NCBI RefSeq assembly: GCF_004212635.1 | Contig: NZ_PSRT01000033.1 | Location: forward strand, 1 to 64,000 | Source: Bradyrhizobium genosp. SA-3 | GTDB lineage: Bacteria > Pseudomonadota > Alphaproteobacteria > Rhizobiales > Xanthobacteraceae | Direction: 5' to 3' | Length of the DNA: 64,000 bases | Part shown: positions 7,975-16,881 of the stretch, piece after piece | Numbering within the stretch: the stretch's first letter is position 1 | Layout of the letters: the number at the start of each line of letters is the position of its first letter | Position numbers and translations under genes: made by a program | The notes under the pieces: generated by a model | What the model was told of the DNA's origin: nothing | What the model saw: only the letters and a program-made list of their open reading frames with translations | The model's database searches: none

Positions 7975-9231
7975 CTACGGCGTCGCGACGTCAGCTCCGG
8001 GGCGGAACAGATTCGGCCGCTGCCGCTCAAATGTCTGTCGGCCAGTCTTGAAGCCCATCACCACGTCAGGCAGCTCCGCGATGGCGAAGCGGCTGTCTCG
8101 CGTATCGAGCACGACGAGATCGGCGGGGTTGCCGACCTTGATGCCGTAATCGCCAAGGTTCATCAGCCGGGCCGGCAGCTCAGTCACGAGATCGAGGCAG
8201 GTGTCGAAATCGCTGACCGAGGCGTGCGCGACGTTGGCATAGAAGTTTGCCATCCGCAGCAGCGAGGCGTCGCCGAACGGCGTGAACGGATTGAGCACAT
8301 TGTTGGTGGCGACCGAGCACAACACGCCGTTGCCTGTGAGCTTGTGGGCGAGCGTCAGTCCGCGCGGCGCGTTGTGGGTGGCCTCGCGCCCCATCAGATA
8401 GAGATCGGTCGCGGGCAACACGGTGACGGCAACGCCTGACGTCGCCAGCTGCGCGGTGGCAGCCTTCATTCGCTCGGGCGGCAATGCCGAGAGCTTGGTG
8501 GCGTGACCGATCGCTACGCGTCCCCCATAGTTGCGTCGCTCGGTCTGGCGGCAGACCTCATCGAGGTGCCACCAGGAGGGATCGAGATCGAAGTCGAGAT
8601 GGAGGTCGACGTCGACGTCGAATTCCTGCGCGAGATCGAAGATGCGTTCGAGATGGGCGGTCGGGTCGGTGTCCATATAGGGGCAGCCGCCGATCACCTC
8701 GCCGCCGTCGCGCAGCGCCTGGATCAGCAACTCCTCAGCTCCGGGGTCGTTGGTCAGGCCTTCCTGCGGGAAGACGCAGAGCGACAGGTCGATCGCCCAG
8801 GCATAGTCGCGCTTCAGCGCCTTGACCGCCTCGAAGCCGCGCAAGGCGATGCGCGGATCGATCTCGACATGCGTGCGCATGCGCGTCGTGCCGTGCACGA
8901 TCGCACGTTCGAGCACCCGGGCGCCGCGGGCATGGATGTCTTCGACCGTGAAATCGCGCTTCATCCCGGCAACGGCGCGGATGGCATCCGAAACGCTGCC
9001 GTGGTCATGCCCGCAGCGGCCGAGCAGGCAGGCCTTGTCCAGATGGATGTGGGTATCGACGAAGCCGGGCAAAGCCAGGTGGCCGCCGAGATCAACCTCG
9101 ACCGCGTCGCAGACGAGCCGCGGTTCGATCGCGGCGATGCGGCCATCCTTCACGCCAATATCGACGGGGTCGGCGGTCCCGCGCAACAGGGCGCGGCGAA
9201 GGATCAGGTCGAAGGCGGTCTGCGTGCTCAT
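7975..9231 (-). CDS. Cytosine deaminase-like amidohydrolase
   Basis: A 418-residue metal-dependent hydrolase of the CodA/amidohydrolase type. The N-terminal metal motif is PGFVDTHIHLDKAC (HxH followed by DK, typical of the cytosine deaminase branch). The central residues are THVEIDP, and DLHLDFD with Trp-Trp after it. The third metal site is IGHATKLSALP, and the catalytic aspartate region is TNNVLNPFTPFGD. I chose the ATG at 9231 because the family fold begins soon after. Longer in-frame starts exist (9330, 9378) but would add a stretch without family features and would touch the divergent gene. Deamination of a pyrimidine, pterin or related ring is the likely reaction; the substrate is not defined. 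Confidence 0.85.
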   Translation of the reverse strand: MSTQTAFDLILRRALLRGTADPVDIGVKDGRIAAIEPRLVCDAVEVDLGGHLALPGFVDTHIHLDKACLLGRCGHDHGSVSDAIRAVAGMKRDFTVEDIHARGARVLERAIVHGTTRMRTHVEIDPRIALRGFEAVKALKRDYAWAIDLSLCVFPQEGLTNDPGAEELLIQALRDGGEVIGGCPYMDTDPTAHLERIFDLAQEFDVDVDLHLDFDLDPSWWHLDEVCRQTERRNYGGRVAIGHATKLSALPPERMKAATAQLATSGVAVTVLPATDLYLMGREATHNAPRGLTLAHKLTGNGVLCSVATNNVLNPFTPFGDASLLRMANFYANVAHASVSDFDTCLDLVTELPARLMNLGDYGIKVGNPADLVVLDTRDSRFAIAELPDVVMGFKTGRQTFERQRPNLFRPGADVATP

Positions 9232-9376
9232 GCAGCGACTTTTGCGGCGGGAGAATGCCGCAGTCAATCGCGACACGGGGCCAGAGGGCCCCAGAGCAGC
9301 AGGGCAGATGTTCAAAATATATGCATGCATTCCGAGAGGTCGGCGATAGTATTCGGCAAAGCCAGGAGAATGCGCC

Positions 9377-9796
9377 ATGTCCGTAACCGCCGAAGCCGAG
9401 ACCGTATCGTTGTCGGACGCCGAGATCGTGAAAGCCTATCTCACGGCATCGATGATTCCCGATCCCGATGCCGCGGCAGCCTATGTCGCGCCCGGCACGA
9501 TCATCACGTTCACGGGTGGCCGCGAGTTCGACCATCCCCGGGGGCCTACCGCCTTCAACGCCAAACGCTACCGCTGGGTTAAGAAGAAGATGGACCGCTT
9601 CGACGTCTGTCCGGGTCATGGCGAGACCGTCGTGTACAGTGTCGGCACACTGTATGGCGAATGGAAGGACGGGACCGCCTTCGAAGGCAACCGCTACGTC
9701 GACCGCTTCGTGGTGCGGAACGGCAAGATCACGAAGATGGATGTCTGGAACGACAGCGCCGAGCGTATCCTGGTCCAGCGCGGCATCGACGCGTAA
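9377..9796 (+). CDS. NTF2-like / SnoaL-fold protein
   Basis: A 139-residue protein with the layout of the NTF2-like superfamily: an N-terminal helix pair (AEIVKAYLTASMIPDPDAAAAYV), then a curved beta sheet with GTIITFTGGREF and ending KITKMDVWNDSAERIL. Members are small enzymes or binding proteins, often isomerases or hydratases in catabolic clusters. It is divergent from the deaminase-like gene with a 145-base shared region. Substrate and catalytic residues cannot be assigned from sequence. Confidence 0.8.
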   Translation: MSVTAEAETVSLSDAEIVKAYLTASMIPDPDAAAAYVAPGTIITFTGGREFDHPRGPTAFNAKRYRWVKKKMDRFDVCPGHGETVVYSVGTLYGEWKDGTAFEGNRYVDRFVVRNGKITKMDVWNDSAERILVQRGIDA

Positions 9797-9975
9797 GCCC
9801 TTTCTCGGGGCCGAGAGGCGAAGCTCGCTTTCTGCGGAGACGAACTGCCGCTCATCATATCGAAAGCCGCGATAGCTGCTAGTCGCAAGCCCGTCTGGCG
9901 GCTGGCGCGTGCCTGCGCTATCAACGCTCGTGACTGCGCCCGGCATGGAGGCGCGAGCGCCTTGAGGAGCACCCG

Positions 9976-10884
9976 ATGTGTCTACCCACAATTATTCTGG
10001 CCCTGACGTGTCTTGCGGGCGCAGCATCAGCCGAAGACCTGTCGGGCACGCTCCAGAAGATCAAGGAGACGAAGAAGATCACGCTGGGCTATCAGGAGGC
10101 CTCGGTCCCGTTCAGCTATCTCGACGGCAACCAGAAACCGGTCGGCTTTGCCATGGATATCTGTCTCAGGATCGTCGACGCCGTGAAGAAGCAGCTCGGC
10201 ATGCCCGACATCACCATCGACACGCTCGCGGTGACGTCGTCGAACCGGATTCCGCTGATGGTCAACGGCACGCTCGATCTGCATTGCTCGGCGACCACCA
10301 ACAATGCCGATCGCCAGAAGCAGGTCGCCTTCACCAACACGCACTTCCTCAGCGCGACGCGATTCGCGGCGAAGAAGGCCGCCAAGATCAACACCATTGA
10401 CGATCTCAAGGGCAAGGCCGTCACGGCGGTGGCCGGCTCGGTCAACCTGACGCAACTCGCCAAGGTCAACACCGAGCGCAATCTCGGCATCAATGTGATG
10501 CCAGCCAAAGATCAGGCCGAGGCCTTCCTGTTGCTCGAGACCGACCGCGCCCAGGCCTATGCGCTCGACGATGTCCAACTCGCGGTCGCGATCGCGCGAT
10601 CGAAGGAGCCGCAGCTCTACATGATCAGCGAGGAGGCGTTCTCGAAGCCGGAGCCTTACGGGATCATGCTGCGGCGGGAGGATGCGCCCTTCAAGGCGCT
10701 CGCCGATCGCGCGACCGCAGAGCTCTATGCGAGCCCCGAGATCGAGGTGCTCTACAAGAAATGGCTGCAATCGCCGACCCCGCCGAACGGCCTCAACTAC
10801 AACGTCCCGATGTCGCCGGCTTTGCGCTACGCCTTCAAGAAGCCGAGCTCGAGCGCCGATCCTGATGTCTATGTGCTGAACTGA
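9976..10884 (+). CDS. Periplasmic amino-acid ABC transporter substrate-binding protein (GltI-like)
   Basis: A 302-residue type II periplasmic binding protein. The signal peptide is short (MCLPTIILALTCLAGAASA). The mature part shows the SBP_bac_3 family signature KITLGYQEASVPFSYLDGNQKPVGFAMDI (given here as the pattern G-Y-x-E/A-x-S-x-P-F-S-Y and G-x-A-x-D-I), NRIPLMVNGTLDLHC, and GKAVTAVAGS. It is closest in character to glutamate/aspartate receptors. No permease or ATPase genes are adjacent, so it is an orphan receptor here. A strong hairpin follows the stop codon. Confidence 0.88.
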   Translation: MCLPTIILALTCLAGAASAEDLSGTLQKIKETKKITLGYQEASVPFSYLDGNQKPVGFAMDICLRIVDAVKKQLGMPDITIDTLAVTSSNRIPLMVNGTLDLHCSATTNNADRQKQVAFTNTHFLSATRFAAKKAAKINTIDDLKGKAVTAVAGSVNLTQLAKVNTERNLGINVMPAKDQAEAFLLLETDRAQAYALDDVQLAVAIARSKEPQLYMISEEAFSKPEPYGIMLRREDAPFKALADRATAELYASPEIEVLYKKWLQSPTPPNGLNYNVPMSPALRYAFKKPSSSADPDVYVLN

Positions 10885-10899
10885 GGCGAGGGCGACTTT

Positions 10900-10922
10900 C
10901 ACCTCTCCCGCAAGGAGAGGTG
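10900..10922. terminator. Hairpin after the receptor gene
   Basis: A perfect 9-bp stem CACCTCTCC/GGAGAGGTG with a CGCAA loop lies 16 bases after the stop codon at 10884. The same stem sequence recurs at 18507-18534. It looks like a transcript-ending or repeated extragenic element, though no long T-run follows. Confidence 0.6.
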
Positions 10923-11315
10923 AAGACAGTGCGCCGGCTGAGGATCAGCGCGCCGCTGGCCAGCGAGCGCTGATATTCGCCACGTTCGGCGACGGTGGAG
11001 GTATTGGACTAACGCAGCGAGCAGATGGATCACGCTTGGCTTGGGGAAAAACCGGCAACAAGCGTTTCAATGCCAAATCGTAGGGCTAATCCTGGTTGGC
11101 GTATGTGAGTCGGGGAAGCTGTATGGGCGTTTGGTTTTTAGTCCTAGCAACCTGCGTCGTTGGCACGTTGCTCCTTTTGGCATTCTGCCGATAGGGCCGA
11201 CAGCGGATGCACTTGTTGCTGCGAAGCATCAGCGAGCCGCTGAATAGCGGTTCCAGGCCGATGGCTTTTGACTGTGCATGGATGAGCGCGTTCACTTCCG
11301 GGATTGGAGGCGGAC
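10923..11315. other. Intergenic stretch without a recognised gene
   Basis: About 390 bases. Frames are short and lack family features or good ribosome sites. I see no RNA gene or repeat here apart from the hairpin just before it. Confidence 0.4.
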
Positions 11316-11396
11316 GTGAGTTGGTTGTTTGCGTTTTTCATTGCCGCGAGCGCAGTCGTTCTGATCGCTCATGCGATTGACGCGATGCGTTCCTGA
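11316..11396 (+). CDS. 26-residue single-pass membrane peptide (AHAxDAxR family)
   Basis: A GTG start with a good ribosome site (GGAGG, 8 bases upstream) opens a 26-codon frame: MSWLFAFFIAASAVVLIAHA followed by IDAMRS. It is one hydrophobic helix ending in a polar AHAxDAxR tail. The gene at 18556-18648 encodes a peptide with the same ending (AHALDAYR). The shared tail and clear ribosome site in both copies argue for real genes. Function is unknown. Confidence 0.6.
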   Translation: MSWLFAFFIAASAVVLIAHAIDAMRS

Positions 11397-11473
11397 TATT
11401 CGCAGCGGTTCGGGTCGCTAGTCTATGCAAGCGACGACAATGTTCCGAGGCGGGCGCGTGTCAATTTGAGGAA

Positions 11474-11491
11474 CTTGACCTGCAGGTCAAG
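11474..11491. promoter_or_regulatory. 18-bp perfect palindrome upstream of small gene
   Basis: CTTGACCTGCAGGTCAAG is self-complementary across 18 bases. It contains TTGACC, a good -35 hexamer, and lies 26 bases upstream of the 34-residue gene at 11518. Palindromes that overlap a -35 are typical operators, for example for MerR-type regulators. The binding protein is unknown. Confidence 0.5.
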
Positions 11492-11517
11492 GTTGTCACA
11501 GTAGGAGGAATACGATC

Positions 11518-11622
11518 ATGCTTGCATTCTATCTGCCGATCATAATCTTCGGAGCGATACTCGACGGAATTTCGAAGCAGCGTGCGTCTGCATCGATTGA
11601 GGAGCCGCCAAGCGTCGATTAG
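11518..11622 (+). CDS. 34-residue small membrane protein
   Basis: The ATG follows a near-perfect Shine-Dalgarno sequence (AGGAGG, 9 bases before the start). The peptide begins MLAFYLPIIIFGAILDGI, a single hydrophobic helix, and ends with a polar tail rich in Ser, Glu and Pro. A perfect palindrome at 11474-11491 lies just upstream. There is no recognised family. The strong ribosome site and the upstream operator-like element support expression. Confidence 0.6.
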   Translation: MLAFYLPIIIFGAILDGISKQRASASIEEPPSVD

Positions 11623-11670
11623 ACTGCGATCCCCAATGCGTATTCTCCAGTACCATGAGCCAACGCCTCC

Positions 11671-12882
11671 TTAGGCGTTCGAGTATTTCTTCAGCTCGAA
11701 CCGCGCGATCTGGTTCCTGTGCACCTCGTCCGGCCCGTCCGCGAGCCGCAGCAACCGTGCGGTGGCGTAGGCTTGCGTCAGCCCGAAATCGTTCGAGGTG
11801 CCGCCGCCACCATGGGCCTGGATTGCCCAGTCGATGATCTGGCAGGCCATGTTGGGCACGGCGACCTTGATCATTGCGATCTCGGCCTTCGCCACCTTGT
11901 TGCCGACAGTGTCCATCGCATAGGCGGCGTTGAGCGTCAGCAGCCGGGCCTGCTCGATCATGATGCGCGCTTCCGCGATGCGCTCCTGCGTCACGGTCTG
12001 CTCCGAGACCGGCTTGCCGAAGGCGACGCGACTGCGCACGCGGCGGCACATCTTTTCCAGCGTGCGTTCGGATAGCCCAATCAGCCGCATGCAGTGATGG
12101 ATGCGGCCGGGGCCGAGACGGCCCTGCGCGATCTCGAAGCCGCGGCCTTCGCCGAGCAACATGTTCTCTTTGGGCACGCGGACATTGGTGAAGACCACTT
12201 CGGAAGCGCGGTCGGGCACGCCGTAGAAGCCGAACACGGGGAGGGGACGTTTCACCTCGATGCCCGGTGTGTCCATCGGCACCAGGATCATGGATTGCTG
12301 CTTGTGCCGGTCCGGATTGTCAGGATCGGTCTTGCCCATGAAGATGCAGATCTTGCAGCGCGGGTCGGTCGCGTTGGTCGTATACCATTTGCGCCCGTTG
12401 ATGACGTAATGGTCGCCGTCGCGCACGATCGAGCTTTCGATGTTGGTCGCATCGGATGATGCGACCGCCGGCTCGGTCATGGCGAAGCAGGAGCGGATTT
12501 CGCCCGCGAGCAGCGGCTTCAGCCAGCGCTCCTTGTCCTTTTCGGTGCCGTAGCGCTCCAGCACCTCCATGTTGCCGGTGTCGGGCGCCGAGCAGTTGAA
12601 CACTTCGGGCGCCAGATGCGAGCGGCCCATCACTTCGCAGAGCGGGGCGTATTCGAGATTGGTGAGGCCGGCGCCGTGATTGCTTTCGGGCAGGAACAGA
12701 TTCCAGAGCCCTTCGGCACGAGCCAGCGGCTTCAGCTCCTCGACGACGGGATAGACCTTCCACGGTCCGAGCTCTTCCGCCTCGCGATAGAAGCGCTCCT
12801 CGTTCGGATAGATGTGCCGGTCCATGAAGCTCTCGAGCTTGCGCTTGAGCTCGACGACTTTTGGCGACATCGGGTAGAGCAT
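11671..12882 (-). CDS. Acyl-CoA dehydrogenase (ACAD10/11-like)
   Basis: A 403-residue flavoprotein that catalyses alpha,beta-desaturation of an acyl-CoA. Domain order is the usual one. An N-terminal helical domain comes first. The central beta domain carries [20 protein letters not shown], given here by its key residues T-E-P-x-V-x-S-S-D-A-T-N. The C-terminal helical domain has [22 protein letters not shown] and [13 protein letters not shown]. The ending [15 protein letters not shown] is characteristic of the ACAD10/11 group. The start MLYPMSPK is chosen because the first helix begins there. It lies downstream of an acyl-CoA ligase on the same strand, separated by the decayed gene fragment at 12880-13062. 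Confidence 0.92.
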   Translation of the reverse strand: MLYPMSPKVVELKRKLESFMDRHIYPNEERFYREAEELGPWKVYPVVEELKPLARAEGLWNLFLPESNHGAGLTNLEYAPLCEVMGRSHLAPEVFNCSAPDTGNMEVLERYGTEKDKERWLKPLLAGEIRSCFAMTEPAVASSDATNIESSIVRDGDHYVINGRKWYTTNATDPRCKICIFMGKTDPDNPDRHKQQSMILVPMDTPGIEVKRPLPVFGFYGVPDRASEVVFTNVRVPKENMLLGEGRGFEIAQGRLGPGRIHHCMRLIGLSERTLEKMCRRVRSRVAFGKPVSEQTVTQERIAEARIMIEQARLLTLNAAYAMDTVGNKVAKAEIAMIKVAVPNMACQIIDWAIQAHGGGGTSNDFGLTQAYATARLLRLADGPDEVHRNQIARFELKKYSNA

Positions 12883-13062
12883 CTTTCGTCTCCTCGTCGG
12901 TCAGGATGTAGTTGATCGGGTAGTAGACCGTGAACTGCTCCTCGCGGCGTTCTCCAGCGTGAAGCGCGCGTGCTTGCGGAACGGCATCCCCCAGTAGCAG
13001 TTGAAGGCGAGGCCGGGATTGACGCAGACGGCGATCGATGCAGGCCCAATCCGGAAAACGCC
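12880..13062 (-). pseudogene. Decayed fragment of a DUF2961 (GH172-like) protein
   Basis: On the minus strand, reading leftward from about 13062, the frame gives GPASIAVCVNPGLAFNCYWG then MPFRKHARFTLEN. After a one-base frameshift near 12957, [18 protein letters not shown] follows. NCYWxMPFRKxARFTLEN followed by YYxINYxLT is the core signature of DUF2961 proteins. Both ends of the gene are missing: upstream it stops at a short tandem repeat, and downstream it runs into the start of the acyl-CoA dehydrogenase gene. It is therefore a remnant, not a working gene. Confidence 0.55.
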
Positions 13063-13099
13063 ATGGGATCCTCGATCAAAACACCATGGGATCCTCGAT
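13055..13099. repeat. Two-copy tandem direct repeat
   Basis: A 22-base unit (AAAACxCCATGGGATCCTCG followed by AT) occurs at 13055-13076 and 13078-13099 with one mismatch. It marks the truncated upstream edge of the DUF2961 remnant and probably arose by slippage or end-joining. Confidence 0.75.
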
Positions 13100-13193
13100 A
13101 TAGGGATTAGCGACACCCCGCTATATCGCCCGCGAATTGACCAAAAGGTGAAGACCGCGCATGGAATGAACCCAGGCGCGATCGGCCATCGGT

Positions 13194-14819
13194 TCAAGCG
13201 ACGCGGTATTCCCTGAACTTTTCGCGCAGGGCGGATTTGAGCACCTTGCCGGTCCCGGTCATCGGGAATTCGTCCAGGAATTCGACGGCGTCCGGCAGCC
13301 ACCAGCTTGCGATCTTCGGGCGCATGTGGTCGAGCAGAGTCTTGCCGTCGACGGTCGCGCCCTTCTTGCGGACGACGAGGAGCAGCGGACGCTCCTGCCA
13401 TTTCTCATGCGATATCGCGACCACCGCGGCCTGAAGCACATCGGGATGAGACAAGGCGACGTCCTCGAGCTGGATCGAGGAGATCCATTCGCCGCCGGAC
13501 TTGATCACGTCCTTGGAGCGATCGGTCAGCGTGACATGGCCTTGGCTGTCGATCACAGCCATGTCGCCGGTGATCAGCCAGCCGTCGCGGTCGAGGCCTT
13601 CGTCTAACTTCATGTAGCCGGAGGCGACCCACGGCCCCCGAGCGCGCAGATGGCCGACGGTCTTGCCGTCGCGCGGCAATTCATTGCCGGCATCATCGAC
13701 GATGCGCAAGGCGGTGCCGAAGCAGGCGCGGCCGGACACTTGGCGCCGATCGAACTTCTCCTTGTCGCTGAGGTGCTCCGAGCCCGGCCGCAGGCCCGGC
13801 ATCGAGCAGCCCAAGGCCTCGGTCATGCCCCAGGCCTGGATGTAGTCGATGTTGTAATCGCGCTTGAGCTTCTCGACCATCGCGCGCGGCGGGGCCGAGC
13901 CCGACGATAACGTTGCGCGCAGCGTCGAGAACTTGTTGCCGGTGCGCTCGAGCCAGTCGAGCAGGATCAGCCAGAAGCTCGGCACGCCCGCCGACAGCGT
14001 TACCTTCTCGCCTTCGAGCAACTCATAGAGCTTGTCGGGCTCATAGTTGCGGCCGGGCAGCACCAGCTTGGAGCCGGTATAGGGCGCGGTGAACGGCATG
14101 TTCCAGCCATTGCCGTGAAACAGCGGCGCCATCGGCATCATCACCTCGCGCACGCCTTCGACATGGCCCGGCAGGAAGTCGAAATTGCAGCAGGTCATGG
14201 TCTGCAGGATCGCAGCGCGGTGCGAATAGATCACGCCCTTGGGATTGCCCGTCGTGCCCGACGTGTAGCAGATGGTGGAGGCGGACTTTTCGTCGAACTC
14301 AGGCCAGGCGAAACCGACCTCGTTCTCCTTGTCCAGAAGCTCCTCGTAGCAATGGACGTTCGCCAGCTTCGTCTCCGGCATCCGCTCGCGCGAGGACATC
14401 ACGACATAGGCTTCGATCGTCGATAGTTGCGGCGCGATCGCCTCGACGATCGGCAGCGTGGCCCGGTCGATGAACAGCAAGCGGTCTTCGGCGTGGTTGA
14501 TGATGTAGACGAGCTGCTCGGGAAACAGTCGCGGGTTGACGGTGTGCAGCACATAGCCCATGCCCGGCGCCGCATAGAACATCTCGAAGTGGCGGTGGGT
14601 ATTCCAGGCCAGCGTGCCGACGCGATCGCCGGATCTCATGCCGAGCCGCTTCAAGGCGAGCGCCATACGCTTGATGCGCGGATGGGCGTCAGCATAGGTG
14701 TAGCGATGGATATCGCCCTCGATCTCGCGCGCGACGATCTCGGCTTCGCCGTGATAGTCGGCGGCATACTGGATCAGGCCGCTGATCAGGAGCGGCATGT
14801 CCATCATCAATCCCTGCAT
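13194..14819 (-). CDS. Long/medium-chain acyl-CoA ligase (AMP-dependent synthetase)
   Basis: A 541-residue adenylate-forming enzyme that activates a carboxylic acid to its CoA thioester. The ATP-binding loop is YTSGTTGNPKGV near residue 190. The A5 motif is QAWGMTEALG, the A7/A8 region is GWLITGDMAVID followed by TDRSKDVIKSGGEWIS, and the catalytic lysine motif near the C terminus is MTGTGKVLKSAL. All key motifs are intact. The long ATG MQGLMMDMPLL is used; an internal ATG at residue 5 or 6 is possible. It is paired with the acyl-CoA dehydrogenase downstream and divergent from the monooxygenase, which suggests joint breakdown of a cyclic ketone or fatty-acid-like compound. Confidence 0.92.
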   Translation of the reverse strand: MQGLMMDMPLLISGLIQYAADYHGEAEIVAREIEGDIHRYTYADAHPRIKRMALALKRLGMRSGDRVGTLAWNTHRHFEMFYAAPGMGYVLHTVNPRLFPEQLVYIINHAEDRLLFIDRATLPIVEAIAPQLSTIEAYVVMSSRERMPETKLANVHCYEELLDKENEVGFAWPEFDEKSASTICYTSGTTGNPKGVIYSHRAAILQTMTCCNFDFLPGHVEGVREVMMPMAPLFHGNGWNMPFTAPYTGSKLVLPGRNYEPDKLYELLEGEKVTLSAGVPSFWLILLDWLERTGNKFSTLRATLSSGSAPPRAMVEKLKRDYNIDYIQAWGMTEALGCSMPGLRPGSEHLSDKEKFDRRQVSGRACFGTALRIVDDAGNELPRDGKTVGHLRARGPWVASGYMKLDEGLDRDGWLITGDMAVIDSQGHVTLTDRSKDVIKSGGEWISSIQLEDVALSHPDVLQAAVVAISHEKWQERPLLLVVRKKGATVDGKTLLDHMRPKIASWWLPDAVEFLDEFPMTGTGKVLKSALREKFREYRVA

Positions 14820-14831
14820 GGTCTCCTCCAG

Positions 14832-14853
14832 ACGCCATGTCGTTGCATGGCGT
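14832..14853. promoter_or_regulatory. Inverted repeat in divergent promoter region
   Basis: ACGCCATG-TCGTTG-CATGGCGT is a perfect 8-bp inverted repeat. It lies 13 bases upstream of the ligase start on one side and in the shared region with the monooxygenase gene on the other. An operator for an unlinked regulator is likely, because no regulator gene is adjacent. Confidence 0.5.
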
Positions 14854-14995
14854 ACGCTTGTGATTGCGTGCGAGGTTAACGGAACGCCCCGCGACGTTCA
14901 CGCAAAAAAGAAGCCGCGTGATTGCATGCCGCACTTTTTCGGGGCTAACTTCACGCGAACGGCCGGCGAAGTGGTGTCTGCCGCGGAGGAGACGA

Positions 14996-16849
14996 ATGTC
15001 AGCGGAAAAACACAAGACCGGTGCGGCGCACGAATCTACCGTCGATATCTCCGCCCTTCGTGCGCGCTATCGCGACGAGCGCGACCGCCGTTTGCGCAGC
15101 GAAGGCAAGGCACAATATGTCGAGGTATCAGGCGATTTCGCTCGCTATCTCGACGATCCCTGGGCCGATCCCGGCTTCACACGCGCAGCTGTCAGTGAAG
15201 AGACCGAAGTGCTCATCGTCGGTGGCGGCTTCGGCGGCCTCTTGTGCGGTGCGCGCCTGCGCGCCGCCGGCATCGACGATTTCCGGATCGTGGAAAAGGC
15301 GGCCGATTTCGGCGGCACCTGGTACTGGAATCGTTACCCTGGAGCTGCCTGCGACACCGAGAGCTACATCTACCTGCCGCTGTTGGAAGAGACCGGCTAC
15401 ATGCCGGTGCGCAAATACGCGCGGGCTCCGGAGATCTACGAGCACTCCCGCCGCATCGGCCGTCATTTCGACCTCTACGCGCGTGCGCTGTTTCAGACCA
15501 TCATCTCACGGATGGAATGGCAGGAGCAGGAGGCGCGCTGGCTGGTCGACACTGATCGCGGCGATCGCATCCGCGCGCGCTTCGTCATTCTCGCCGGCGG
15601 CCCGCTGAGCCGGCCGAAGCTGCCGGGCATTCCCGGCATCGAGACGTTCAAAGGCCACAGCTTTCACACCAGCCGTTGGGATTATGGCTACACCGGCGGC
15701 ACTGCTGAGGGCGGCCTCACCGGTCTTGCCGACAAGCGCGTCGGCATCATCGGCACCGGTGCCACCGCCGTGCAATGCGTGCCGCACCTCGGCTGTTCGG
15801 CAAAGGCGCTTTACGTCTTCCAGCGCACACCGTCCGCGATCGGCGTGCGCGACGACCGACCGACGGATCAAGCCTGGGCACTGAGCCTCAGGCCCGGCTG
15901 GCAGCGCGAGCGCATGGACAATTTCACCGCCGTGATCTCGGGCGAGCCGTTCGAACGGGATCTGGTGCAGGACGGCTGGACCGGTCTGCTCGGCGAAATC
16001 CTGCTGGCGCCGCGTCGCCAGCCGCAGCCGGTGACCTCGCTGGAAGAGGCGCTCAGGGTGATCGAGCAGGCCGATTACGGCAAGATGGAGGAGATCCGCG
16101 CCCGCGTCGATGCAATCGTCAAGGACGAGGCGGCCGCGGCGGCGCTCAAACCCTGGTACAAGGCGTTCTGCAAGCGGCCGTGCTTCCACGACGAATATCT
16201 CGACACGTTCAATCGTCCCAACGTGCATCTCGTCGACACCAAAGGGCAGGGCGTCGAGCGCATCACGGAGGATGCCGTTGTGGTCGACGGCAAGGCCTAT
16301 GAGCTCGATTGCCTGATCTATGCCAGCGGCTTCGAGGTCGGCACCGATTACGCCCGCCGCATGGGCTTTGAGGTCTTTGGCCGCGACGGCATCAGCCTGT
16401 CCGAGCGCTGGCGCGACGGCGTCAAGACGCTGCACGGCGTCTACAGCCGCGGTTTCCCGAACTGCTTCCTGATCGTCACGGTGCAGGCCGGCCAGAGTGC
16501 CAATTTTCCGCACATCATCGACGAGCAGTCGCAGCACATTGCCTATGTGATCGCGGAAGCGCGCAAGCGCAAAGCGCGAACGCTGGAGCCGACGCTCGCG
16601 GCCGAGAGGGCCTGGGTCGACGAGGTCGTCAAGGCTGCGCTCGGCCGCCAGACCTATCTCGCCGAATGCACGCCCGGCTATTACAACAATGAAGGCGTGC
16701 TCGATCCGATCGCGGCAAGAAACAGCCAATATTGGCGCGGACCGGTGGCGTTCCTGCGGCTGCTCGATACATGGCGGAAGGAGGGCACCCTGGAAGGCCT
16801 CGAATTGTCCTATGATCGCGCCATGGAGTCGGCGCTTTCGAGCGGGTAA
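14996..16849 (+). CDS. Flavin-containing Baeyer-Villiger-type monooxygenase
   Basis: A 617-residue class B flavoprotein monooxygenase. The FAD motif is [10 protein letters not shown] near residue 70, and the signature FxGxxxHxxxW is present as [12 protein letters not shown]. The NADPH Rossmann motif is [12 protein letters not shown]. Further conserved parts are [14 protein letters not shown] and [11 protein letters not shown]. The enzyme oxidises cyclic or linear ketones to lactones or esters. I start it at ATG 14996, which has a strong GGAGGAG ribosome site; the frame upstream lacks family sequence. The long N-terminal extension before the FAD motif (about 65 residues) matches the larger steroid or cycloalkanone-type enzymes. 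The divergent acyl-CoA ligase and dehydrogenase could process the product (inference). Confidence 0.9.
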   Translation: MSAEKHKTGAAHESTVDISALRARYRDERDRRLRSEGKAQYVEVSGDFARYLDDPWADPGFTRAAVSEETEVLIVGGGFGGLLCGARLRAAGIDDFRIVEKAADFGGTWYWNRYPGAACDTESYIYLPLLEETGYMPVRKYARAPEIYEHSRRIGRHFDLYARALFQTIISRMEWQEQEARWLVDTDRGDRIRARFVILAGGPLSRPKLPGIPGIETFKGHSFHTSRWDYGYTGGTAEGGLTGLADKRVGIIGTGATAVQCVPHLGCSAKALYVFQRTPSAIGVRDDRPTDQAWALSLRPGWQRERMDNFTAVISGEPFERDLVQDGWTGLLGEILLAPRRQPQPVTSLEEALRVIEQADYGKMEEIRARVDAIVKDEAAAAALKPWYKAFCKRPCFHDEYLDTFNRPNVHLVDTKGQGVERITEDAVVVDGKAYELDCLIYASGFEVGTDYARRMGFEVFGRDGISLSERWRDGVKTLHGVYSRGFPNCFLIVTVQAGQSANFPHIIDEQSQHIAYVIAEARKRKARTLEPTLAAERAWVDEVVKAALGRQTYLAECTPGYYNNEGVLDPIAARNSQYWRGPVAFLRLLDTWRKEGTLEGLELSYDRAMESALSSG

Positions 16850-16881
16850 GATCGCGCCACGGATCGGTAGGACGGGAGACA

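Noticed and set aside
11041..11247. A 68-residue frame in the intergenic region
   Set aside because: No ribosome site, no family pattern and unusual composition.
12901..13401. An open frame joining ligase antisense sequence with the DUF2961-like fragment
   Set aside because: Only the part over 12901-13062 resembles DUF2961, and the frame breaks inside it. The rest is the ligase gene in another frame.
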